Below, in pieces: positions 10,030-21,400 of a DNA stretch of 64,000 bases. Position 1 is the first letter of the stretch, and each line of letters starts with the position of its first letter. The stretch spans positions 24,352,501 through 24,416,500 of the forward strand of contig NC_133183.1 in assembly GCF_049306965.1 (NCBI RefSeq). The letters run 5' to 3'. The stretch comes from Danio rerio. Lineage: Eukaryota > Chordata > Actinopteri > Cypriniformes > Danionidae. Both the position numbers and the translations under genes were made by a program. Below the pieces are notes generated by a model. The model saw nothing but the letters and a program-made list of their open reading frames with translations. It did no database searches and was not told the DNA's origin.

Positions 10030-12975
10030 GATGGTGTTGTCGGGTCGGCTGAGGATGTGGGTACTGAGGGTGTAGGCTTGCTGGCCTTGGGTGTGGATGC
10101 TGAGAGTGTGGGTGCACTGGCACAGGGCGTGGGTTAGAGATCTGCGCGGGACTAAATTTTGAATCCCGCCCGCACCCGCCAGGTTTTAGCTCGAACCCGA
10201 CCGCTCCCGCTTATATTAAAAATTTGTTGTCCTGCTGCCCGACCCGCCCCGTTTTCTACCCGCCGCGCCTGATCCCGCTAAAGAGCAGGGGAGAAACAAA
10301 ACTGAAAATCACTCAGCTATACAGTCCAGACAGCCAAGCTGTCTGTATAAACACTCACACACAAGCACCAAGCAAACACACAGGCAAAGCTCTCTGTCTC
10401 TCATTCGCATAGCAATATCCGCGATATTGCTAGACAGCCCGCTCCCGTCCCAAATTAAACCGTTACCGACCGCTCCCGCAATTTATTTGGAAATTTACTC
10501 CCGCGCCGCAGAAATCTGGTCGGGTCCCGCGGCGCCCCGCGGGAATGCAGACCTCTAGCGTGGGTGCTGATGTTCTGCTGGTACAGGGTGTGGATGCTGA
10601 AGGTGTGGGTGCACTGGCATAGGATGTGGGTGCTGAGGGTGTGGGTGTACTGGCACAGGGCGTGGATGCTGAGGGTGTGGATGCACTGGCACAGGGCGTG
10701 GATGCTGAGAGTGTGGATGCACTGGCACAAGACGTGGATGCTGAGGGTGTGGGTGCACTGGCACAGGACGTGGGTGCTGAGGGTGTGGGTGCACTGGCAC
10801 AGGACGTGGGTGCTGAGGATATGGGTGCACTGGCACAGGACGTGGGTGCTGAGGGTGTGGGTGCAATAGGACAGGACGTGGGTGCTGACGGTCTGTTGGC
10901 ACAGGGCGTGGGTCCAGATGTTCTGCTGGCACAGGGCGTGGATGCTGAGGGTGTGGGTGCACTGGCAAAGGGCGTGGATGCTGAGGGTGTGGGTGCACTG
11001 GCAAAGGGCGTGAATGCTGAGGGTGTGGGTGCGCTGGCAAAAGGCGTGGATGCTGAGGGTGTTGTTGCACTGGCACAGGACGTAGGTGCTGAGGGTGTGG
11101 GTGCACTGGCACAGGACGTGGATGCTGAGGGTGTGGGTGCACTGGCACAGGGCGTGAATGCTGAGGGTGTGGATGCACTGGCACAGGACGTGGATGCTGA
11201 GGGTGTGGATGCACTGGCAAAGGACGTGGGTGCTGAGGGTGTGGGTGCACTGGCACAGGGCGTGGATGCGAGGGTGTGGATGCACTGGCACAGGACGTAG
11301 ATGCTGAGGATGTGGATGCACTGGCACATGACGTGGGTGCTGAGGGTGTGGATGCACTGGCACAGGGCATGGGTGCTGATGTTCTGCTGGCACAGGGCGT
11401 GGATGCTGAGGGTGTGGATGCACTGGCAAAGGGCGTGGATGCTGAGGGTGTGGGTGCACTGACACAGGACGTGGGTACTGAGGGTGTGGATGCACTAGCA
11501 CAGGACGTGGGTGCTGAGGGTCTGTTGGCACAGGGCGTGGGTGCAGATGTTCTGCTGGAATAGGGCGTGGATGCTGAGGGTGTGGGTGCACTGGCAAAGG
11601 GCGTGGATGCTGAGGGTGTTGTTGCACTGGCACAGGACGTGGGTACTGAGGGTGTGGGTGCACTGGCACAGGACGTGGATAGTGAGGGTGTGGGTGAACT
11701 GGCTTAGGGCGTGGATAGTGAGGGTGTGGGTGAACTGGCACAGGGCGTGGGTACTGAGGGTGTGTGCACTGGCAAAGGGCGTGGATGCTGAGGGTGTGGG
11801 TGCACTGGCACAGGACGTGGGTACTGAGAGTGTTGGTGCACTAGCACAGGACGTGGGTGCTGAGGGTCTTTTGGCACAGGGCGTGGGTGCAGATGTTCTG
11901 CTGGCACAGGGTGTGGGTGCACTGGCAAAGGCCATGGAGGCTGAGGGTGTGGGTGCACTGGCAAAGGGCGTGGATGCTGAGGGTGTTGTTGCACTGGCAC
12001 AGAATGAGGGTTCAGAGAGTGTGGGTGCACTAGCACAGGATGTGGATGCTGAGGGTGTGGGTGCACTGGCACAGGGTGTGGATGCTGAGGGTGTGGATGC
12101 ACTGGCACAAGACGTGGATGCTGAGGGTGTGGATGCACTGGCGCAGGACGTGGGTGCTGAGTGTGTGGGTGCACTGGCACAGGGCGTGGATGCTGAGGGT
12201 GTGGATGCACTGGCACTGGACGTGGGTGCTGAGGATGTTGGTGCACTGGCACAGGGCGTGGATGCGAGGGTGTGGATGCACTGGCAGAGGAAGTGGATGC
12301 TGATGGTGTGGATGCACTGGCACAGGACGTGGATGCTGAGGGTGTGGGTGCACTGGCACAGGATGTGGGTACTGAGGGTGTGGGTGCACTAGCACAGGAC
12401 GTGGGTGCAGATGTTCTGCTGGCACAGGGCGTGGATGCTGAGGGTGTTGTTGCACTGGCATATGACGTGGGTGCTGAGGGTGTGGGTGCACTGGTAAAGG
12501 GCGTGGATGCTGAGGGTGTGGGTGCACTGCCACAGTACATGGGTGCTGAGGGTGTGGGTGCACTGGCACAGGACGTGGGTGCTGAGGGTGTGGATGCACT
12601 AGCACAGGACGTAGGTGCTGAGGGTCTGTTGGCACAGGGCGTGGGTGCAGATGTTCTGCTGGCACAGGGCGTGGATGCTGAGGGTGTGGGTGCACTGCCA
12701 CAGTACCTGGGTGCTGAGGGTGTGGGTGCACTGGCACAGGACGTGGGTGCTGAGGGTGTGGATGCACTAGCACAGGACGTAGGTGCTGAGGGTCTGTTGG
12801 CACAGGGCGTGGGTGCAGATGTTCTGCTGGCACAGGGCGTGGTTGCTGAGGGTGTGGGTGCACTGGCAAAGGGTGTGGATGCTGAGGGTGTTGTTGCGAT
12901 GGCACAGGATGTGGGTGCTGAGGGTGTGGGTGCACTGGCACAGGACGTTGGTGCTGGGTGTGTGGGTGCTGTTGG
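10030..12975. repeat. 36-bp coding minisatellite, about 70 units
   Basis: Tandem units of about 36 bp built on GTGCACTGGCACAGGACGTG plus GGTGCTGAGGGTGTGG, with shorter variants carrying GATGTTCTGCTGG or GGTCTGTTGG. The minus strand encodes PVHPHPQHPRP in the frame of the surrounding LINE ORF1; because the unit is a multiple of three and lacks stops, long ORFs appear in most frames on both strands. Higher-order copying is visible: a block with the rare variant GCACTGCCACAGTAC recurs at 12525 and 12693, a 168-bp step. A hAT element interrupts it at 10135-10557. Confidence 0.95.
10135..10557. mobile_element. hAT non-autonomous element in the minisatellite
   Basis: Ends TAGAGATCTGC and GCAGACCTCTA are inverted repeats. 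Perfect 8-bp target duplication GCGTGGGT at 10127-10134 and 10558-10565, which is part of the minisatellite unit. The body is rich in CCCGC runs (CCCGCCCGCACCCGCCAGG) near both ends. 423 bp, no transposase. Confidence 0.9.
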
Positions 12976-14512
12976 TGGATTCTCCAAGATGCAGGATGGG
13001 GCTCAGCCGGATGTGGGTAAGAAGCACTGTTTGGTAATGTTGGAATAGCGTGTGCTTTAGATTGAGGATGGTGAAGTTCTCTTTTGCTCTTTGAGGGACT
13101 GTCTGGGCTACGACCAAGAGCAACATCTTAGAAATTTTTGAAAAACACATGCACATTGTCTCTATGCAGATGGACGTGGTCTTGAAGATTGTGAATACCC
13201 AGTGTAGGGTGATGTACGATGTGAATATTTGGTCTTTCAGCACATCTACGTGAGATCTCTGTGTTCACTCTCAGTATAGTCCCCGGGTGAAAATCAGTTC
13301 TGGGTAGAAGATTGGAGATGATTATTTTTGAAGATGGGAAAGTCTCTGTTGCTTTAATTGCCACTTGTGTGATGGACTGTGCAACTCTTTGTGCCTTCAG
13401 GTCATTTGTCCCCACGTGTATGATTTGGCCAGGATTACCAAGTTCCTCTTGGTCCAGCTGAAGAAGGGCACTAGCTATGTTCGGCCATCAGTGTCTCAAT
13501 GTTGTGTGTCTGGGGAATAGCTGTTTTTCACCGATGTACTTGCCATTTGAGTCCATTAGGATAACTATATCTGCCTTTCTGGATGTGTTCTCCTGATCAC
13601 GAGGGTGTTTGGGCTTGTGTGTGTCTGCTCTCTGTGTGTTCGTCTCAGGTGGTGTCTGGGTGGTGCTCGATGTAGGCCGAGTGAAGGTTTCTGAGTGTTC
13701 TCTCAGGCTTTGGATATCTTTCTCTCTGATGATCAATTCTTCTTTTACAGTCATCAGCTCAGTGTTTAAGTTGTTTTTGTCCTGTTGTAACTTTTTTATT
13801 TCTCCTCTCAGTTCTTCAACACTATCCGTGTATTCTCATGTGAGCTGCTGCAGTTTGTTTTTAAGTTGTTGAAGGCGTTTGTTAGATGTTGTGTGTGAGA
13901 GCCCCAGTTCTCGGAGCTCCACCAGCTCCACCTCTTGTAGAGACAGGCTGTTGCGTATCTGAGTGACTGACTGCTCCAGCTTGGCATCACAATCCAGGAT
14001 GGGCTCTTCCAGCTCCAAGTCCAGCTCCAGCCTGGAGCTCCTGCCTTAAACGCTGCTGTCTGCTCTGCCTGATTGTCTCTGATTGGAGCTCATTAAATTG
14101 ATCTTGTACAGAGGTGAGACAGGTTTCATTTCCCTGAAACATTATTGTTCCATTATGATATATATTTACAGTTAAAAAGGTGGTGTCACTCTCCTTATCA
14201 TGAATTAGTATCTGTCTTCCATTACAGATGCCGTGATTTTTAAAGAAAGTTAAACTTTGTTGTCCTCCTAGATGTTTCCAGATACCCAAATACTGCTGTC
14301 CTTAGTTGTTTGTTTTCAAAAAATATATGCACAAAAACTGATTATCAGTTATTTTCTTATCCTTTTTGTATTTTTCTTCAGTTTATCTGTTTTGCATCCA
14401 GTTTATCTTTACTTTTGTGTAGGTTTTGTCTGGGTTGGTTCCTTCAAGAGTTGAAAAAATTGTTGAGTTTTTGGAGCTCAAGTGAAGCATGACCTCTCAT
14501 TTAAATGGAATG

Positions 14513-14553
14513 GACTCTCTCTCTCTCTCACTCTCACTCTCACTCTCTCACAC
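14513..14553. repeat. (CT)n microsatellite
   Basis: Run of CT with interspersed CTCACT units, between the 5' end of one LINE and the 3' end of the next. Confidence 0.9.
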
Positions 14554-14564
14554 ATTTCAGATTT

Positions 14565-15950
14565 TAGGTCCTTTATTGGCATGACAAATATCTATGTATT
14601 CGTATTGCCAAAGCAGTGCAGCGTCGCTGCATGTATAACAAAGTAACAAAAAAGAAAAACGAAGGAGAAAAGAAAAAATAAAACAAATAAAGAACAAGAG
14701 CGGGTAAACATTCACCATACAGAGAAGAGGAGTTTAGCTTTTTAAGTATATTCACAGTTCTGGTCGCTTTACGACTTGAAAGTCCTTTAAGATTCTCAAA
14801 ATAAATTTTTAAATCAGACTTGAATTGGAAGATGTTAGGCTTCCTCTCCGACCATTTACACTTGCGTATATAAAACTTGCCCAATAATATCAACAGATTT
14901 AACATAAACAGGAGATTCTTTATATCTTTTTTTATCTATATAAAATATGACATCTCTTTTCTTAATAATAATTCTATGACCACTCAGTATATTAAATAGA
15001 CATTCAACATCAAACCAGAAATATTTAACAAACAATCAAAAAACATGCATCTCAGTCTCAACATCCATTCCACAAAAAACACACGATTCCGAAAGATCAA
15101 CCCTATACCTCTTAAGAAACTGGTTGCTTGGATATATTTTATGTATAATTTTAAAATAGATTTCACTGATTTTATTAGCGACACAATATTGGTTGTTATA
15201 AGTCCAGATCAAGTTACAATTGATATTCTCAAAATGGTTATTCCAAAAGTACTTGTCTAAAAATTGCAGGACAAAGAATCAAGCTTCTAAGAAATGTATT
15301 ATTACATTTTCTATCTTTGATATTAACACCATCTAATAAAATCAAATTTTTTAACTGTTAGTTTATCTGGTTCACTGTAACCCTGCAAAAGCCTCGCCAG
15401 GCCTGCTGGTATTGCATCAATTACAATACTATAATCTCATGGAGGCACTGGAAAAATAACTTCTCTAAAAATTCAGTATAAGTCAGTAAATATCCTTTAT
15501 CGTTTAACAACTGTGAGACCAATAGAATATCTTTTTTAACCCAATTATCAAAGGCGATTTTTTTTTTATTTTTTTATTTTTTTTATTTTTTTTTTATATC
15601 TGACAGTTTTATTATTCCATATTATTTGTTTATGGGGAGAAAAATTGTGTTTGTATAGAGGTATCCAGCATAAAAGAGCCTGCGTATGAAAATTAGATTA
15701 CTGAATGAGGAGTTTATTAATCTCAAAGTCACATTTTAAAAGAAACTCTACATATCAGACTTTTTGAAAAACAAGGTTTGGGATTATATACCATATTTCA
15801 TTTTTGTGTTTGATATAATCTTAAATCCAATTCAACTTAAAAACTGTGTTGGAAGTATCAAAATCAAGTACATTCAAACCTCCTTGATTATATGGATTAC
15901 ATAAAATATTTCTATTTAAATAATGAGGTTTGTTTTTCCATATGAAATTG
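14565..15950 (-). mobile_element. 3' part of an L1/Tx1-like LINE
   Basis: Minus strand. Broken frames give SESCVFCGMDVETEMHVF followed by DC, a C-x2-C-x8-H-x4-C-like motif usual near the end of fish Tx1/L1 ORF2, then NLLILLGKFYIRKCKW and KPNIFQFKSDLKIYF. The 3' UTR carries AATAAA read on the minus strand near 14573. Several frame breaks. The upstream limit is approximate. Confidence 0.6.
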
Positions 15951-18175
15951 CACATGTGCATTGCACATGTGGTTCCCGTGTTTCACATTTGAAGTTTTAC
16001 ACGTGCAATCTGCTCAAAATAAACAGAAAAAGCAAGTACTAGAAATTTGTTGCTTATTCTTGTTCTACCCCTCATACTTAAACATAGGTATTATTTTAAC
16101 ACTTCAAATAAATTACAATCAAAATAATAAAGTTGTCTTCATCTATTTGGTGATAAAAAATAAGTTGCATAAAGAAGAAAATTGTTGTCAAATTCTGGAC
16201 CTCTGTCTGATCAACTGTATTACAAAATTGTTCTGTATTTTCATTTTGTGTATTTTTTTCTACAGAGGCTCAAGTATTGACAAATAAATAAGCTCTAGTT
16301 AGATTTACAAAAATATAGTACAGTGAAAATAAATAATTGAATATTAGCTCTATGAATATAAACCAGACCCAAAAAGCTATGTTCATTCTTGGTAATAGCT
16401 TTCATGTCTCTTATAAACGCTAAACATTAACTTTTACATTCTGTGCAACAAAAATGCAACATGGTAGGGCCTCTACCATTTATGAACTGCGTATTTATTA
16501 ACTGTGGCACATTAAATCAGTTAATATATGCATCCCTGTTTGTTGTGACTTTTGTTTTTACTTTTTCCTGACTTCATTGATCTTTGTGTTTGGGATATCT
16601 TTTTGGATATTTTTGTCAAGTCAAAAACAAGGTTATAAAGAGTCTAGAGTAAATTTATCATGTGCCTGTAGCAGCCTACTTAAAGCAAATTAATAAGCAT
16701 ATTGACAAAATATTAGTTTTCCAGCCAACATGCTCCTGTTGTGGACATAATAGGCAACATAATCCTTAAAACAAAATCAAACAAACAATAAAACCTGTTG
16801 TAACAAAATCCCTAGATTGGGTGGTACATTTAGGTTTATTTTTATATGACCTTTTGTGTGGCATTTAGCTTGTTTTTAAGAATGCTGACTAGTGAGCATA
16901 AAAAGCTTAGTTCTTTCAAAAACAATTTAAAATCTTAGTTACACAATTGTTTAATTTAAGTATTCTTAATTACATTAGATAATGTAAGACTGTTGCTATG
17001 TTTCGTAATAAGTCACTGAATTGCATATATTTATTTCAGAATGTCTGTAAAGTAATACTGTGATACACTTAGTGAATATCAAATTAAATATTCCAAACCC
17101 ATTTGTCTGTTTGTTGTAGCAGCATAGGTGTGTAGAGTATTGAATGACATTGAATGGGACTTCTTTTTAGTCACCATGACCAAATGGTTTCTATTAACTT
17201 TTAAAGTGGAAGTGGAGTGTAATAAAAAAAAAACAAATCACATGAGCATCCCGTGTCCAATGAATCACATAAAAAAGCTGGGTGAAGTTGAGGCAAAGCA
17301 TGTTTGTGTCACATATTTCACATGTGATTTTAGTATCTGATTGCATGTGTAAGGGAAAATCTATTTTTATGTTTATTATAGTATGAATGAAGCTGTATGA
17401 ATGCCTAAAGTGATTTTAGGCTGTAAGACATCATCACAAAACTGTGTTAATGTGAAACTATGTTAAGCCTGATACTTCAAGGTACTTTCCAGGGTAATTT
17501 TACTCAAAGTGAAAGTAAAAATGAAAATATTTTATACACTAAGTAATCATAATGCATGCTTATTTTATTATGTTTTAAATGTAATTGCTGGTTATGTACT
17601 TAAAGCCAACTAGTATATACACCCAGTCAGTCATTTTTCCTGTGGTGGACAATATATAATAAAAAGTGTAAACAATAATTTGTCTTCAAGGAACAGACAT
17701 TGTGAAACTTGTCAGTCAATCATCAACAGTATGTTTGTATTTGCTATGTTGTTTCAAACACTTTTTGTTTTGAGTAAAGCACCTCAGAATCTGGACATTT
17801 GCATTTCTGGTGTTATATATATGAAGTTTTGTTTTATACAAATTATTCTGAGCTTGCAACATTTATGCTACTTGTTTGAACAAAAAAAACTGAATTTCTA
17901 CAAAGATGCAGTTAAATGCAATGCTATATGTGGACACAAATAATACATATAACTTTTGTCATTATTTTATGTTTACTTTAATGTTATATTTTACCATGTA
18001 AAGTAACATGATCTAAGAACAAACACCCTTTCAAAACTAAACCGTCAAATCAGAGCTGCATTTTTACTGCCTTCCCTCCAGAGCCTCTCAAATGTTTTAA
18101 TTTACCTTAAATCAGCACTTCATGGTTATGCGTACGTTAACATGAAATTCCCTTGCTATAATTTTGTCATTTCAG
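15951..18175. other. AT-rich intergenic DNA upstream of receptor B
   Basis: No credible gene; the short ORFs lack family motifs or splice context. It contains the presumed promoter of receptor B. CACATGTG-type palindromes occur at 15950-15970. Confidence 0.5.
17481..17527 (+). promoter_or_regulatory. Possible NF-kB-like and IRF-like sites upstream of receptor B
   Basis: GGTACTTTCC (17481-17490) differs by one base from the kB site GGGACTTTCC. Some 15 bases on comes AAAGTGAAAGTAAAAATGAA, a GAAA-rich run like an IRF element. They lie about 900 bp before the start codon of receptor B. Pattern match only. Confidence 0.3.
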
Positions 18176-18417
18176 ATCCTTCCAGAAAGAAGATGCATAC
18201 GCAACTGTTTCAAGAGGAAACCTACACAGAGAAATTTAATCTACTGTAACTATCAGGGATTATGCAGCTGTCTGCAAGAAACCACAGCATTTTTGATGAA
18301 GAAAACCCTTATTTCTTTTCCTATAATTGGTGTAAGAAACCTGATAATGTTGCAGTATGTCTAAAAATCAGGTTCCCCATCTATTGCGTTGCATCCTGCT
18401 TTCTACTTTATTTGAAC

Positions 18418-21400
18418 ATGTTTAAGTTTGGTTTTTTCCTGTTAATTGCTACTGTGGTCACTTTGAACTTGGAGCTGTGTTTCAGTGCATGTGCTCGTGC
18501 AGAATATGAGATAAGTGGAGAATGCTGCCCCATGTGTGCACCAGGTACAGTATAGATTGTGAAATATATATTTCTGCCCAAGTCACCAACCCTGTTCCTG
18601 GAGAGCTACCTTCCTGCAGAATTCAGTCCCAATCCTGATCAAACACACCTGAACCAATTAATAGTACCTAAAGCAGCACTTGATAATTACAAACAGGTGT
18701 GTTTGGTCAGGGTTGCAACTAAAATCTGCAGGAAGGTAGCTCTCCAGGAACAGGGTTGGTGACCCCTGTTTTAAAGAGTAGGCCTACTGTAATCATCTCA
18801 ATAAAACTTTACAGTGTATTTTAAAACCTAGCTCATAATTTTTGCTTTGTTGTATCTTGGACATCTTAATAAGAAATTAAAGGTGCAGTAGCTGATTGTC
18901 TTCAGAAACATGTTTTGTTGTGCTGGTTGAAAGTCTCTTCACAGTCCAATAGTAAGTATTACAGTAAATGATCTAAATGTGTTTATATGTATTTTTATAT
19001 TCTGGATAAGGCATAAAACTAAAAAAAATTCATCCAATTAAATAGAGTCGGACCGACATCTCCCATAATTCCGATAAGCAGCTCAGACTATCTGTCAGCA
19101 AATGTAGATTCGGACTCCTGTCTCCGCCATTCGCGCGTGCCCGTCTGCAATAAGCGGCCGCGCGGTCAAGAGACAGACCGGGAGGAGTCAAATGCTGAAT
19201 TGAAACTTTTAAAAACCTGAATCAATATTGGAGTTACTTTAGCATGCTGGAGGAACGACGACACCATGGCTAAAGTATTACTGTTAGACAGGTAATATTC
19301 TGTTTTAAAACTATTTTAGTCAGGCTAAAGCTTATGTTATGAATGACTTGCACAGACGTGTAAAAGATTGATTTGATTATTTTCAGTTTCATACGGTCCT
19401 TTTACAGCATCGATAATGTAGATTTATATTTAGTTTAACAACAAAACATCAGTAAATACAGCTATTCCTAACCTGCTTTATTGAGCTGAAGTTGCTTTTA
19501 TATTCACATTGGGTCATTTTTGAACAATGACAGCCTTCCTACTGTTTACCATGCTACTCTGAATATTCGCTCTGAAATAGCATGTAAGAGTGGCAAAGTA
19601 ATAAATGTAATTCCTGCACGGCTCTGGCACTAACTGACTGGCGAATGACATGAACAAGTGGGTTGTCTGTCTGCTGTTGTGACGCGTTTCACACGCTCTC
19701 GATTTCAGGGGGTTTGTCTTTGAATCACAGTCCCTCCCCGCCGTCCAAAGATAATATGCTAAACGGTTAGCATTTTTTCAGATCACTTTTACAGCAGACA
19801 GCAGGGGTGTAAAGGTACAGCAGGGGTGTAAAGGTACATTTATTTGTTCAGTTCTGATACAATCAGTCCACACGTGCAATCACCGGAGTTAGACAAAAAT
19901 GGCAACAACAGTACAACAACGGAGGAGAAATTCACAAAGAATGTGTCTTTGCATCTGAAAACGCAAACTTCTCTGAACTCTTTGGTTCATTCTGCTGTAG
20001 CGACCTCTGAAATAGAGACTAAGGCAAAGGAAAATGAATGAATGAATGACGTTGTCTCACCTTGTGCACATGTAAGTCAGTCTGTGAGTAAGTGAACGTT
20101 TCTCTAACATAATATTGAACAGTTGTTTTTTGCTGCACCCGCTGTTATGGATGGAGACAGTGCTTTTTCATTGAAAGAGATTTTAGTTTTGAAGCTTACT
20201 TAATTAATACAAAATTATTGTTTTTTCTGTTGTTAGAAGAGGGCTGAACTTTAAAAAGTTTTACACACTATTTCCTAATTCTAATTTTTTCCAATTAGAA
20301 TTTCTTTTGAAGATTTATTTTTCACTAATTTGTACTTTTGCAACATCAAAATAAGCTCTTCAGTTCTGTAGCTAATTGTGACAAAACATTTCTGCCTGTT
20401 TGAAATTAACAGAAAAAGCAAGCACTTAAGATTTGTTTCTTATTCCTATTGTACCATACCGACTGTAACTCCAAAGTCAAAGTATGTATCAAACCGTTAC
20501 CTCTTGAGTGCCGTTACACCCCTAATACACATTAATCACATAAAAGCAAGCTAGTTTACTTAATTGTAGTGGTTACAAACTTGTGATGTATAAGAGCTAT
20601 TTTCATGTTTTATGTTTTTATAATGCATCTCATGACAGATATTTATGTTTGCAGGAAACCGTGTTTACTGGCATTGCACTATCGATACCAGCACCACTTG
20701 TGTTCCATGTCAGGCATTAACATACACTGACGAGCCCAATGGTTTAGAAAATTGCTTTCCCTGCACTGCTTGTGGCGCAGGTGAGAATGTTCCCCAAAAC
20801 TTAAAGTAAATTAATATCTAGTGTGTCACTTATTTATATGATTTGTGACAATCAAATAAATATATTTATATGATTCTATGATTTTTTTTCACAGCCAATG
20901 GTCTGAGAGTAAAGAAGACCTGCACACGATCTTCAGATACTGTCTGTGAGCCACTAGCAGGATTCTACTGTATTCGGCAAAATAAAGACAGCTGTAGTTT
21001 TGCTATAGAACACTCTAAATGTCAACCTGGACAATATATCCAAGAACCAGGTGTGTTCCTGTGATTACTTACAAGGGTCAACCAGTTAAATGTTGAATAG
21101 CTTTAGTAAAAATGTCAAATCAAGTTAGACCAAACTTCATTAAATGATATAGCTGTTGCACTACTTTAAGGATTAAAGATAATATGAGAGTAAGTTGACA
21201 TCAGAGACAGACAGCAGTACAACACAAGAGAGGACTCAGGACACTGCATATGTACCTAATTCACAGTACGAGTATAGTGCAGTATATTTGCATCAGTAAA
21301 AGTGCAAGTATTAGTATAAATATAGTAATATAAGAGTATTATAATGTCATAGTAAAATGTAGAATAATGTAGTGACATTCACATTGTAATGAACAGCACA

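Larger units (their letters stand above)
9646..14470 (-). mobile_element. LINE with esterase-bearing ORF1 and start of ORF2
   Basis: Minus strand, reading from about 14470 down. ORF1 pieces: N-terminal part (14289-13987), coiled-coil-like Leu/Glu-rich stretch (about 14018-13836), then an SGNH-hydrolase-like domain with DSNG (about 13550), GTNDL (about 13405) and DHVHLH (about 13170), matching blocks I, III and V of SGNH esterases. A Pro/His-rich linker follows (RELHHPQSK, then PVHPHPQHPRP repeats) and an ORF1 end REAPVMGDISLF near 9940. ORF2 starts at about 9900 with PLTISLWNIQG and IIILQET, the start of the endonuclease, and stops at the border with the Rex1-like LINE at about 9645. Small frame breaks are scattered. 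Esterase ORF1 proteins are known in CR1/L2-group LINEs; the exact clade is uncertain. Confidence 0.75.

Noticed and set aside
10030-12975. CRISPR-like array
   Set aside because: Units are contiguous variants of one another with no unrelated spacers, and the DNA is vertebrate.
10455-12987. Long ORFs on both strands (up to 428 aa, Pro/His-rich or Gly/Ala/Asp-rich)
   Set aside because: They are reading frames of a stop-free 36-bp tandem repeat whose length is a multiple of three. Only the PVHPHPQHPRP frame has a source, the LINE ORF1.
17680-17943. 87-aa ORF upstream of receptor B
   Set aside because: AT-rich, no homology recognised, no splice sites in phase with receptor B.
18262-18417. Upstream in-frame ATG of receptor B
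   Set aside because: It would bury the signal peptide 52 residues inside the protein; the ATG at 18418 aligns with receptor C.
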